From positions 1 through 13,145 of the forward strand of contig DAOWHD010000016.1 of the NCBI GenBank assembly GCA_030641605.1: 13,145 nt of DNA, given 5' to 3'. This stretch comes from Thermoplasmata archaeon (GTDB taxonomy: Archaea > Thermoplasmatota > E2 > DHVEG-1). This document shows positions 6,378 through 13,145 of the stretch, piece by piece (position 1 is the stretch's first letter; each line of letters begins with the position of its first letter). The notes under the pieces were generated by a model, which saw only the letters and a program-made list of their open reading frames with translations, did not search any database and was not told where the DNA came from. Made by a program: the position numbers and the translations under genes.

Positions 6378-6716
6378 TCATTCTGTTAACTTCATGATTG
6401 CCTCAGCAATGTCTCCTTTCGTTTCTTCCAAGGCTTTTTTCGCTTCTTCAGCAGTTTTGCCTGTTTGCTCCACGATGAGCTCAATATCTCCCTTGGGGAT
6501 TTCTTCCTCCAGATCCATCACTTTTGGCCTTCCAGAGATTTGAAATGTCTTTTGTCCCTGGGCATCCATAATTGTAACTTCAGCATCATCAAAAACGTAT
6601 TCCTTTTTATCGGTCTGGATTATCACCTTTTTTACATTTTCTATTTCTTTAACATTAATGCCGAGTTTTTTCATCATTTGGTTCATTTGCCTTGGATTTA
6701 TTCGTCCGGGCATCAT
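6378..6716 (-). CDS. nac: Nascent polypeptide-associated complex protein (archaeal NAC)
   Basis: Archaeal NAC is a homodimer that binds ribosomes near the exit tunnel and contacts nascent chains. The 112-aa protein has the expected NPRQMNQMMKKLGI N-terminal helix (7-20), a NAC beta-barrel domain (about 21-68, with FQISGRPK at 58-65), and a C-terminal UBA three-helix bundle (about 78-112, VEQTGKTAEEAKKALEETKG). The start is ATG at 6716 (a second ATG follows at once). A strong Shine-Dalgarno GGAGG lies nine bases upstream, so unlike several neighbours this mRNA has a leader. It diverges from nnr. The family call is essentially certain from the domain order. Confidence 0.96.
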   Translation of the reverse strand: MMPGRINPRQMNQMMKKLGINVKEIENVKKVIIQTDKKEYVFDDAEVTIMDAQGQKTFQISGRPKVMDLEEEIPKGDIELIVEQTGKTAEEAKKALEETKGDIAEAIMKLTE

Positions 6717-6725
6717 ATATCACAT

Positions 6726-6730
6726 CCTCC
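6726..6730 (-). promoter_or_regulatory. Shine-Dalgarno of NAC (GGAGG)
   Basis: GGAGG on the minus strand, nine bases before the ATG at 6716, matches the archaeal 16S anti-SD core exactly. It fixes the NAC start. Confidence 0.75.
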
Positions 6731-6751
6731 AAACAGCTCTCTATTCCAAAG

Positions 6752-6761
6752 CATATATATG
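6752..6761. promoter_or_regulatory. Palindromic TATA box shared by NAC and nnr
   Basis: CATATATATG is a perfect 10-bp palindrome, 29-30 bases from the nnr ATG (6786) and about 40 bases from the NAC ATG (6716). At a TATA-start distance of about 26 it would give a leaderless nnr mRNA and a NAC leader of about 14 bases that just includes GGAGG. CCAAAG on the nnr side resembles a BRE; the NAC side (ACAAC) is weaker. Bidirectional use is inferred. AATGTATAAC at 6780-6771 could instead serve NAC. Confidence 0.45.
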
Positions 6762-6785
6762 TTGTAAGTTGTTATACATTTTGGT

Positions 6786-8264
6786 ATGATTTCTGGTAGG
6801 GAAATAAAGGTTTCGGATAAAAACTCAGAGTATTTTGGAACGCCACCGTATAAGTTGATGGAGAATGCAGGGAAAGGAGTGGCAGACTTTGTAAACCAGA
6901 TTGATCCGGGGAAAAAGAAAATCCTTGTTTTTTGTGGAACGGGCAACAATGGGGGAGATGGATTCGTAGCTGCCAGGCATTTAATGGAAAAACATAATGT
7001 AAACCTATTTTTGGTTGGAAAGGAAAATGACATAAAGACAGAAATATCCAGAAACAATTTTGATAAATTAAAGAATGCAAAAGTGAAGATATATGATATA
7101 GATTCGCTGGATAAGATAGATGAACTCCTTTCAGAAAATTATGTTATTCTTGATTCCATGCTGGGCATAGGTTTATCAGGAGATCCAAGAGAACCATTCT
7201 TTAGTATCGTTAAAAAAATTAATGCCGCAGAAGATAAAATCATTCTTTCAGTTGATGTTCCTACAGGTCTTGGAGCAGACACTGCTGTAACACCGAAATT
7301 CACTGTTACATTTCATGATCAAAAAGAAGGGATGAACAGTAAAAACTGTGGCAATATTAAGGTGGTGGATATAGGAATACCGAGGGATGCCATTGATTAT
7401 GTGGGTCCAGGAGAACTATCAGTGTATTACCCACGACCAAAAAGGCAATCGCATAAGGGAGATAACGGAAGAGTTTTGATTGTTGGTGGGGGGCCATATA
7501 TTGGTGCGCCGGCATTGGCAGGTCTTGCTGCATTACGTACCGGTTCAGATTTAGCATATATTGCTACACCAAAAAGAGTAGGTAGTGTAATAGCCTCTTT
7601 TTCTCCTAATCTGATTGTTAAAAATTTGAATTCTGATTTTTTGATTCCTGGGGACGTACCTGCCATTAGAGAACTTTTGGATAAATGTAATGCAATAGTT
7701 ATCGGGCCAGGCTTAGGTGATGCAAAGGAGACAGAAGAAACAATCATAAAAATTGTAGAAATCACTGTCAATCAAGGCAAACCGTTAGTTATAGATGCAG
7801 ATGCGATAAAATCAGTTGGAGGACAATTAGATACTATAAAAAACTCGAGGACTGTTGTCACTCCTCACAAAGAGGAGTTTAGAAAATTAACAGGGATTGT
7901 GCTACCCGAAGATATTGACAGTAAGGTTAAAACTGTTCAAGAGTGGGCCAAAAAACTGGGCATATCCATATTTTTGAAAGGATATGTTGACGTTCTCAGC
8001 AACGGTAGAAAAACAAAACTCAATAAAATCCATAATGAGGCAATGACTGTAGGCGGTACAGGAGATGTGTTGGCGGGAATTATCGGAGCGTTATTGTCCA
8101 AAGGCATTGAGCCGTTTAACGCAATAAGAATTGCGGCATTTCTTAATGGTGAAGCTGGTAACAATGTATTTGATAAAAAATCATATGGGTTGCTTGCAAC
8201 AGACATCATTGAAGAATTGCCTTGTGTTTTGAAAAAATATTTATCTTCTGATGGCAGAGTATGA
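6786..8264 (+). CDS. nnr: Bifunctional NAD(P)H-hydrate repair enzyme (epimerase + ADP-dependent dehydratase)
   Basis: This enzyme repairs damaged NAD(P)H: the N-terminal YjeF_N domain epimerises R- and S-NAD(P)HX, and the C-terminal ribokinase-like domain dehydrates S-NAD(P)HX using ADP. Epimerase features: MENAGKGVADF (25-35), the nucleotide loop GTGNNGGDGFVAARHL (51-66), LDSMLGIGLSG (122-132) and SVDVPTGLGADT (155-166). Dehydratase features: GRVLIVGGG (228-236), GAPALAGLAALRTGSD (240-255), VIGPGLGD (305-312), VIDADAIK (335-342), VTPHKEEFRKLTG (358-370) and GGTGDVLAGIIGAL (423-436), which holds the catalytic aspartate D427. Both halves look active, and 492 aa is the normal fused length. The ATG at 6786 has no Shine-Dalgarno but lies 29-30 bases from a TATA box. 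It converges with the MFS gene, 11 bases apart. Confidence 0.97.
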   Translation: MISGREIKVSDKNSEYFGTPPYKLMENAGKGVADFVNQIDPGKKKILVFCGTGNNGGDGFVAARHLMEKHNVNLFLVGKENDIKTEISRNNFDKLKNAKVKIYDIDSLDKIDELLSENYVILDSMLGIGLSGDPREPFFSIVKKINAAEDKIILSVDVPTGLGADTAVTPKFTVTFHDQKEGMNSKNCGNIKVVDIGIPRDAIDYVGPGELSVYYPRPKRQSHKGDNGRVLIVGGGPYIGAPALAGLAALRTGSDLAYIATPKRVGSVIASFSPNLIVKNLNSDFLIPGDVPAIRELLDKCNAIVIGPGLGDAKETEETIIKIVEITVNQGKPLVIDADAIKSVGGQLDTIKNSRTVVTPHKEEFRKLTGIVLPEDIDSKVKTVQEWAKKLGISIFLKGYVDVLSNGRKTKLNKIHNEAMTVGGTGDVLAGIIGALLSKGIEPFNAIRIAAFLNGEAGNNVFDKKSYGLLATDIIEELPCVLKKYLSSDGRV

Positions 8265-8275
8265 ATAAATTTATC

Positions 8276-9544
8276 CTATCTGTTGAAGGTATAGTCTATT
8301 TTTTTTATGCTCATAAACAAGAAGAAAGCAACGGCCCAAAGGATCACAATTAAGACAATTGGGTAGTAATAACTGCCCCATCTTGACTTGACTGGATCTA
8401 CAATAGCTATTAAAAGTACGGAACCTACCTGGGAGAAGAACCACAGTAAAGAAGAAGCTCTACCTTCCATTCCTGGCCCTGCGATTCTGCTGGATAGTTC
8501 TAGAACTAATGGGAGAGCAGACATTAAGAAAAAGCCCGTTATGAAGCAGATAATTGCAAGGAGTAAAAAACTTCCAACAACTCCAAGAATATAGAGTGTA
8601 ATGGTACCGATAGCTAGGTCTAGTAGAATAAACGGCTTTATTTTTTTTGCTTTATCAGAAATTGCAGGTATTACTATTGAACCAATAATTCCACCTATCA
8701 CCAGTAATCCGCCAGCAATTCCCGCTTGATCCATACTTATCCCGTGGAGTGAATGAAGCATCTCCTCAAGCCATGTCATAATGGCCGTGAAACCGCCAAC
8801 ACAGGCGAAGAAGCCAAACTCAAGTATAAGAAAATCTCTTAATCTGGATAAACTCCAAAGGTCGTGTAAGGTAAAGGTTGAACCTACCTCTTCAACATCT
8901 GGTGAGCTCCTTTCCCTTACAAGGATTAAGAAAAGAAAAGCTCCAATACACGAAATAATGGCATAAATAGTAAGCATGCCAGTTACCCCAAAAGACAAAA
9001 ACAAAATTGGTGTGAGAACAAGTGCAAGCATCATTCCAAGAAATAAACCGATGGTTCCCAATCCCGTGGCAAGTCCTCGTTCATTTTCAGGAAAGTAGGA
9101 TACTGCAAGTTTCGTGATACTACCAAAAATGAAAGCTTGGCAGATAGCAGCACCGCTCTGAAAGACTAGTAAGATGGTGAAATTGTAGTTAGAGACTGTC
9201 GAAAAAACCCTGAGCACGGCAAAAATAGCTAGAATAATTGCTCCTACTCCCACACTCGTTTTGAAACCTTTCTTATCAATAAATATTCCCACTGGGATTG
9301 CAGATATTACAAACACGAGGGGCCAGACTAAAGATAAGAGTGATATATCAAACGCGCTCACGCCAAAGAGTTTAGACATTTCTGAAGAGATGGGAGCAAA
9401 AGTGAGCCACAATAACTGTGAGAGTAAAGCCACAACCATAAAAATGGCCAAGACTATCCAGCGGTAAGGGGAAAGATTTTCTTCAAATGTTTTATCCTTT
9501 ATTCCATCAACATCTATTGACATTTTCTCTCTCTTCAAATCCAC
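8276..9544 (-). CDS. Major facilitator superfamily transporter
   Basis: This is a 422-aa integral membrane protein with about 12 hydrophobic segments in two six-helix halves, separated by a polar loop at about 209-237. MFS motif A appears as GIFIDKKGFKT (86-96) between helices 2 and 3, with a second-half echo around SDKAKKIKP (296-304). YFPENERGLATGLGTIG (150-166) before helix 5 resembles the FLVCR-like / anion-symporter side of the superfamily, but the substrate cannot be read from the sequence. The start at 9544 is GTG and lies about 24 bases below a TATA-like element. An in-frame ATG at 9523 (residue 8), preceded by GAGAGAGAAA, is an equally good start and would remove seven residues. The gene stands alone, divergent from the 553-aa membrane protein and convergent with nnr. 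Confidence 0.9.
   Translation of the reverse strand: MDLKREKMSIDVDGIKDKTFEENLSPYRWIVLAIFMVVALLSQLLWLTFAPISSEMSKLFGVSAFDISLLSLVWPLVFVISAIPVGIFIDKKGFKTSVGVGAIILAIFAVLRVFSTVSNYNFTILLVFQSGAAICQAFIFGSITKLAVSYFPENERGLATGLGTIGLFLGMMLALVLTPILFLSFGVTGMLTIYAIISCIGAFLFLILVRERSSPDVEEVGSTFTLHDLWSLSRLRDFLILEFGFFACVGGFTAIMTWLEEMLHSLHGISMDQAGIAGGLLVIGGIIGSIVIPAISDKAKKIKPFILLDLAIGTITLYILGVVGSFLLLAIICFITGFFLMSALPLVLELSSRIAGPGMEGRASSLLWFFSQVGSVLLIAIVDPVKSRWGSYYYPIVLIVILWAVAFFLFMSIKKIDYTFNR
8299..8306 (+). terminator. T-tract likely ending the nnr transcript
   Basis: Eight consecutive T on the plus strand, 35 bases past the nnr stop and inside the 3' end of the convergent MFS gene. It is a typical archaeal T-tract. 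The reciprocal six-T run for the minus strand lies at 8237-8232 inside nnr. Confidence 0.4.
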
Positions 9545-9561
9545 AATTTGATGCTATTACC

Positions 9562-9574
9562 TAAGATAATTAAA
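9562..9574 (-). promoter_or_regulatory. TATA-like element for the MFS transporter
   Basis: On the minus strand TTTAATTATCTTA is centred about 24 bases upstream of the GTG at 9544. It lies beside the oppositely oriented TATA box of the 553-aa protein, so both promoters share a 67-base divergent spacer. Confidence 0.4.
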
Positions 9575-9580
9575 AAACCT

Positions 9581-9590
9581 TTTTATAATC
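9581..9590 (+). promoter_or_regulatory. TATA box for the membrane protein / phosphoesterase unit
   Basis: TTTTATAATC is centred 26 bases above the ATG at 9612. AAAAAACC just upstream is BRE-like. Transcription would start at or next to the ATG, so this mRNA should be leaderless. Confidence 0.6.
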
Positions 9591-9611
9591 TACCGTTAAT
9601 CTGGGTTTTGT

Positions 9612-11273
9612 ATGAATAAATTGTTGGTGTTGGGATGTATAACTTTGTTTTTAACTATGTTCACTCCAGTAAATGCTCAGATACTTTCACCAGTTGCACG
9701 TATGGAAGGAGAATTGGACCAAGATTCAATGGCTTTTTTTGTTGGTAAAACCGCTATTTCAGGAGATTTTCAAGGTTATCCTATGGATTCAGTTTATAAA
9801 ACAGATTCGATGATCAATATCTCATCATTTGAAGATATTTTGAACAACTATTCTGTAGAAGTTGATTTCAATCTTTCTTTACTAGAAGATCTTCATGCTT
9901 TTCCTTTGTTGAACTCCTGTACTTTCAAGGATGTTAGCAAAGTCACCATTGTCGATATACAAGAACTTCAAAGTCTGGATTTTGAATCTATGTCGCCGGA
10001 AGATTTAATTGATTTCATAAATGGTATTAAAAGCTTCTCTAATGTAGATATTATTGCCAAAGAAGGTCCCTTTATATTTGGGACCGATGGAAGTGGCATT
10101 ACTACGCAGTCTGTTGCGGATTATGCCCTTTCGTCGGTGGTTAGTTTTGAAATTGAGGAAGGAAACAACCTGCCCTTCCTAGTAATGCTAACTAAATCTC
10201 AGATGAGCATGCAATATTCTGGTGAGTCATCTCTTCTGTTTCAATTCTCTGAGGGTAGTGGTAATATAATTGTTAGGGATTCTGACGGAGGCAAACTTTG
10301 GAACGGGGCTTTGGAGGGCAAGATTTTCTTCATAGAAGACGACAATCTTTCATTCATTCAAAATTCGTCATTATATACCTTTCCTCTATCCTCTGAAGAA
10401 AAACAGTTTACTGTGACCTTGTCCATATCTCCTGCGGAATCTGATGATGCCAATATTGCTACAATTTTTGAAGAGATGCCAGATGTATCTGATGGTTTAG
10501 GTAATATAAGTATCCCTGGTTTTTCTAACAATACTCAAGGATTCGATGAAATAATCTCTGTGGCATCTTCGATTATCAACGGTGGCATGGTTCTTATTAA
10601 AACAAATGACTCATTTACTGTTGACGGTTCGCTCCAGACATTTTCACGTTTTGGCTTTGCCAGAGGAGATAAATTCGGTATCACAATTTTAGGAAATCAA
10701 ACAGTACAAACAGAAGTAACTGGAGATTATAAATTAATTTTCTTGGGAGATCATTTTTATAACCCACAGGCAAAAGAAAGTGAGGATGGAATAGCATTTC
10801 CCCTTCTGCTTGTTGTAGTTTGGATTTTGGCAATAGGCTTGTATGTTCTATTTCGTTTCTATCTAAAAAAAGAAGTAAATGAAGAGATTGATACTAAACT
10901 CAAAAGATATGCTTTAATCTTTCATGTTGTAGCGTTGATTGTCGCCTTTATTTTGGTGGATCGGGGAATAAGCTTTCAGTTTGGAAGTAGTGCAATAGAT
11001 GCCCTTCTCGGTCAAGGTCTCTCGTTGATTGTTTTGGCATTTATTGGTTTAGAATTAGGCCTGTGGGGGCTTGGCTTTTTAGCACTGGGTTTACCTATCC
11101 GCATCATTGTAAATTCTGGATTACGGCTGGTTGGCATTGGAAAGGGTGGCAAAGGCATAGGAACGGGAATAGGTGCTCTTTTCATATGGGTTTTCTGTGC
11201 AGTTTATGCTGTTTTGATTTTGAACATCATCTTTATGATACTAAATCCTAGTAATTTTTTTCCAATGGGGTAA
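9612..11273 (+). CDS. Predicted exported membrane protein, 553 aa, unknown function
   Basis: I do not recognise this family. Residues 1-22 form a signal peptide ending in VNA. Residues 23-390 make a large extracytoplasmic domain rich in beta-strand-like segments, serine, aspartate and phenylalanine, with several N-glycosylation sequons (for example N79, N87, N245, N251, N307, N362). The C-terminal third is membrane-embedded: hydrophobic segments at about 395-417, 432-450, 463-500 (one or two helices, glycine/leucine-rich) and 515-544. A short charged loop lies at 418-431 (LKKEVNEEIDTKLKR), and a glycine-rich loop (GIGKGGKGIGTGIG) at 508-521. ATG at 9612 sits 26 bases below a TATA box. The phosphoesterase gene starts three bases after its stop, so the two are co-transcribed. 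A sensor or transporter-like role is possible, but nothing seen decides it. Confidence 0.88.
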   Translation: MNKLLVLGCITLFLTMFTPVNAQILSPVARMEGELDQDSMAFFVGKTAISGDFQGYPMDSVYKTDSMINISSFEDILNNYSVEVDFNLSLLEDLHAFPLLNSCTFKDVSKVTIVDIQELQSLDFESMSPEDLIDFINGIKSFSNVDIIAKEGPFIFGTDGSGITTQSVADYALSSVVSFEIEEGNNLPFLVMLTKSQMSMQYSGESSLLFQFSEGSGNIIVRDSDGGKLWNGALEGKIFFIEDDNLSFIQNSSLYTFPLSSEEKQFTVTLSISPAESDDANIATIFEEMPDVSDGLGNISIPGFSNNTQGFDEIISVASSIINGGMVLIKTNDSFTVDGSLQTFSRFGFARGDKFGITILGNQTVQTEVTGDYKLIFLGDHFYNPQAKESEDGIAFPLLLVVVWILAIGLYVLFRFYLKKEVNEEIDTKLKRYALIFHVVALIVAFILVDRGISFQFGSSAIDALLGQGLSLIVLAFIGLELGLWGLGFLALGLPIRIIVNSGLRLVGIGKGGKGIGTGIGALFIWVFCAVYAVLILNIIFMILNPSNFFPMG

Positions 11274-11276
11274 GCA

Positions 11277-12020
11277 ATGAAATCTTTAGCCGTCTGGCCG
11301 ATTACCAATGAACCTGCCTTGTTTATTGACAGTGAAAAAATACTCATAATTGCAGATCTGCACATCGGAATAGAAACTGAATTGAGGGAATATGGCCTAA
11401 ACACTTCCTCACAGACGAGCAATATAACCAATCATCTAATTTCACTTTGTAAGAAGTACCGGCCACGGGAAATAGTATTACTGGGTGATATAAAACACAA
11501 TATACCCTCCTCTACGATACAGGAAAGAAGAGATGTAAAAAATCTCCTTGGAACAATACAATCGTATGGAACCGTTCATATAGTACCAGGCAACCATGAT
11601 GGGAATATAAGAAAAATATCTCCGGATGGTATAATCATTCATCCTTCTGATGGGGTAGTTTTTGAGAATGTTGGTTTTGTGCATGGTCACAGGTGGCCAA
11701 GTAACGAGGTCATGCAATGTGAACAAATTATAATTGGTCATACACATCCTACAATAATGCTTACTGATAGACTTGGATATAAGATGTTTGAGCCTTGTTG
11801 GCTTAAAGGAAATTTTATCAAAGATAAACTACGGGAAAAATATCCGGATTCAAATGATGTGAGGATACTGGTAATGCCTGCTTTTAACCCACTATGTGGA
11901 GGTATTGCAGCGAATCGTGAGGGAGTTACAGGACCAATTGGGAGAATAATGGATGTAGAAAATGCAGAGGTTTATCTATTGAATGGATCTTATCTAGGAA
12001 AAGTGGGAAACATACAATAA
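11277..12020 (+). CDS. Calcineurin-like metallophosphoesterase, archaeal COG1407 type
   Basis: This is a two-metal phosphoesterase. Metal-binding motifs are in canonical order: DLH (D27, H29), GDIKH (70-74, D71), GNHD (105-108), VHGH (135-138) and GHTH (154-157). The GDIKH variant and the C-terminal block RILVMPAFNPLCGGIAAN (196-213) are typical of the COG1407 group, which includes bacterial PdeM of the ligase-associated DNA repair cluster and archaeal proteins annotated as SbcD-related. Family members are usually linked to nucleic acid processing. It starts three bases after the 553-aa membrane protein and is followed, after the 58-aa gene, by an Lhr-type helicase. Phosphoesterase plus Lhr adjacency is known in archaea and bacteria, which supports a DNA or RNA repair role. 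Its natural substrate is not shown by sequence. Length (247 aa) is normal. Confidence 0.93.
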   Translation: MKSLAVWPITNEPALFIDSEKILIIADLHIGIETELREYGLNTSSQTSNITNHLISLCKKYRPREIVLLGDIKHNIPSSTIQERRDVKNLLGTIQSYGTVHIVPGNHDGNIRKISPDGIIIHPSDGVVFENVGFVHGHRWPSNEVMQCEQIIIGHTHPTIMLTDRLGYKMFEPCWLKGNFIKDKLREKYPDSNDVRILVMPAFNPLCGGIAANREGVTGPIGRIMDVENAEVYLLNGSYLGKVGNIQ

Positions 12021-12030
12021 AATCAGGTTA

Positions 12031-12043
12031 AGCTTAAATAATG
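12031..12043 (+). promoter_or_regulatory. Candidate TATA box for the 58-aa membrane protein
   Basis: AGCTTAAATAATG lies about 53 bases above the ATG at 12090. It would place transcription start near 12063, just before the Shine-Dalgarno at 12074, so the gene may have its own leadered transcript. Read-through from the phosphoesterase gene is also possible. Confidence 0.4.
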
Positions 12044-12073
12044 TATGTTTATTAACACAAAAGAAGATTGATT

Positions 12074-12079
12074 GGAGGT
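12074..12079 (+). promoter_or_regulatory. Shine-Dalgarno of the 58-aa membrane protein (GGAGGT)
   Basis: GGAGGT, extended as GGAGGTATGATA, closely matches the archaeal anti-SD complement GGAGGTGATC. It lies 10 bases before the ATG at 12090. It is one of the strongest ribosome-binding sites in the window and supports a real gene behind it. Confidence 0.75.
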
Positions 12080-12089
12080 ATGATATCCC

Positions 12090-12266
12090 ATGGAATTAAA
12101 TCTAACACAAGAAATGAGAAAAACGCTTTTGGCATTTCTAATGGTGCTGTTGCCATTAATCGTTATTGGACTAGGGGCTATATCTGGAGTGACCAGTGCG
12201 GGATATTATATACTGTCGATTATGTGGTTTGGTATGGGAGTTATCTTTTTTGGTGCGATGACTTAG
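12090..12266 (+). CDS. Small two-helix membrane protein, 58 aa
   Basis: The protein has a short polar N-terminus (MELNLTQEMRKT), a first hydrophobic helix (about 13-33, LLAFLMVLLPLIVIGLGAI), a tight turn SGVTSAGYY (32-40), and a second helix (about 38-56) ending GAMT. It is a helical hairpin with little outside the membrane. I do not recognise a family. The start is well fixed by the Shine-Dalgarno GGAGGT. It lies 69 bases after the phosphoesterase and 61 bases before the Lhr helicase on the same strand, so a link to that cluster is possible but unproven. At 58 codons it is below common gene-calling limits and overlaps a spurious longer ORF in another frame, so it is easily missed. Confidence 0.8.
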   Translation: MELNLTQEMRKTLLAFLMVLLPLIVIGLGAISGVTSAGYYILSIMWFGMGVIFFGAMT

Positions 12267-12291
12267 TTTAAAAAGCAATCGTTTCAAAAGA

Positions 12292-12305
12292 AAATAATAA
12301 ATATG
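12292..12305 (+). promoter_or_regulatory. TATA box for the Lhr helicase gene
   Basis: AAATAATAAATATG is centred about 28-29 bases above the ATG at 12328, with no Shine-Dalgarno between. The helicase mRNA is probably leaderless and separate from the 58-aa gene. Confidence 0.45.
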
Positions 12306-12327
12306 GAAGTATATTGCATTCGATAGA

Positions 12328-13145
12328 ATGGAATCGGTTTTTTCCAGATTAAATCCAAAAATACAGAAATTACTTATATCTAGAAATATCAAGGCACCCA
12401 CTGAACCTCAGGTTAAAGCAATTCCTCATATACTAAACGGTGAAAACGTTCTTCTAATTGCCCCTACAGGACTTGGAAAAACGGAATCTGCGCTTTTACC
12501 CATTTTTAATGATTTCTTAAAGAAGAAGGAAAATGGTTTTGAGCAAGATGATATTGCTAAAGGCATATCAATACTCTACATTACGCCCCTTCGAGCATTG
12601 AACAGAGATATGCTTCGTAGAACTATTGAATGGGGCAATGCGTTAGGAATTGATATAGCAGTAAGGCATGGAGATACGTCAAAAAGCGAACGTGCTCGCC
12701 AGTCAAAAAACCCGCCAGATATGCTTATTACAACACCTGAGACTCTACAAATCCTATTTACTGGAAAACGACTTAGAAAACATCTTCATAAGGTTCAGTG
12801 GACAGTTGTCGATGAGGTTCATGAATTGGCCCATGATGAAAGAGGTGCACAGCTGGCTGTTGCTCTTGAAAGACTATATGAATTAACCATCAAAAAAGAT
12901 CACGGCTTTCAGAGAATAGGCCTTTCGGCTACTGTTGGCTCACCCGATGAAGTAGCATGTTATCTTGGAGGTATTGAAAATCATAAATTCCGCGATGTGA
13001 CCGTGTTGGAAGTCGATGTTACCAAGCACGTAGACATAAGTGTGGTAATTCCTTCAGTAAAAAAAGAAGATTATGCTCAAGCAAACCGTCTTTCTATGGA
13101 ACCTCTTTCCTTTGCATCTTTAAGAAGGTGTAAGGAGTATATTAC
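12328..13145 (+). CDS. lhr: Lhr-family ATP-dependent helicase, N-terminal part (cut by window edge)
   Basis: The first 272 residues of a large superfamily 2 helicase are present; the right edge cuts it. RecA-like domain 1 motifs are in order: the Q-motif glutamine in TEPQVKAIP (25-33, Q28), Walker A APTGLGKTE (45-53), Ia TPLRALNRD (86-94), Ib TTPETLQ (135-141), Walker B DEVH (162-165) followed by ELAHDERGAQL, and motif III SATVG (200-204). TPLRALNRD and DEVHELA...RG.QL are typical of Lhr proteins, which unwind DNA-RNA and DNA duplexes 3'-to-5' and are linked to repair. The ATG at 12328 agrees with the conserved N-terminus and lies about 28 bases from a TATA box. The phosphoesterase two genes upstream is a familiar Lhr partner. 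No frameshift is visible. Confidence 0.95.
   Translation, partial: MESVFSRLNPKIQKLLISRNIKAPTEPQVKAIPHILNGENVLLIAPTGLGKTESALLPIFNDFLKKKENGFEQDDIAKGISILYITPLRALNRDMLRRTIEWGNALGIDIAVRHGDTSKSERARQSKNPPDMLITTPETLQILFTGKRLRKHLHKVQWTVVDEVHELAHDERGAQLAVALERLYELTIKKDHGFQRIGLSATVGSPDEVACYLGGIENHKFRDVTVLEVDVTKHVDISVVIPSVKKEDYAQANRLSMEPLSFASLRRCKEYI

Noticed and set aside
12068..12271. A 67-codon plus-strand frame beside lhr
   Set aside because: It overlaps the 58-aa membrane protein in another frame; that frame has the correct Shine-Dalgarno spacing and clear transmembrane character.
1..13145. CRISPR arrays, insertion sequences, tRNA or rRNA genes, toxin-antitoxin or restriction genes
   Set aside because: Scanned by eye on both strands. 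No regularly spaced repeats, transposase motifs, cloverleaf-like stretches or recognisable defence genes were seen.

Overview
This AT-rich window looks like archaeal chromosome, most likely a euryarchaeal lineage near Thermoplasmata (Candidatus Thermoplasmatota). The domain Archaea is secure. It rests on a prefoldin alpha / FtsY pair, an archaeal NAC with a UBA tail, an archaeal/eukaryotic-type TrpRS, an archaeal COG1407-type phosphoesterase beside an Lhr-family helicase, and TATA boxes 24-30 bases upstream of starts. The lineage call is weaker. It rests on the style of the secreted beta-helix proteins (WDDWIG and FDWHPAKEP tail motifs) and is inference from memory.

Layout. Positions 1-1996 (minus strand) hold three predicted exported proteins: a pyroglutamyl peptidase carrying an unusual signal peptide, then two paralogous right-handed beta-helix (NosD-like) proteins joined by an ATGA overlap; the second runs off the left edge. 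Positions 2189-3849 (plus) hold prefoldin alpha and the SRP receptor FtsY, a protein-folding and targeting pair. Positions 3850-4376 have no long gene, but contain two tandem lysine-rich micro-ORFs (40 and 25 aa) followed by T-tracts. A 169-aa orphan (plus) then converges on tryptophanyl-tRNA synthetase (minus). NAC (minus) and the bifunctional NAD(P)H-hydrate repair enzyme Nnr (plus) diverge around one palindromic TATA box. Nnr converges on an MFS transporter (minus).

From 9612 rightward everything is on the plus strand: a 553-aa exported/membrane protein, a metallophosphoesterase 3 nt downstream, a 58-aa two-helix membrane protein with a near-perfect Shine-Dalgarno, and the N-terminal 272 residues of an Lhr-type DEVH helicase cut by the right edge. 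The phosphoesterase-helicase pairing resembles known nucleic-acid repair partnerships; the two membrane proteins around it are uncharacterised.

No rRNA, tRNA, CRISPR array, insertion sequence or attachment site was seen. Much of the window is conserved core archaeal biology. The less familiar material is the exported pyroglutamyl peptidase, the micro-ORF pair, the 169-aa orphan, and the membrane-protein / phosphoesterase / 58-aa / Lhr neighbourhood. I do not see convincing evidence of a wholly new multi-gene system.
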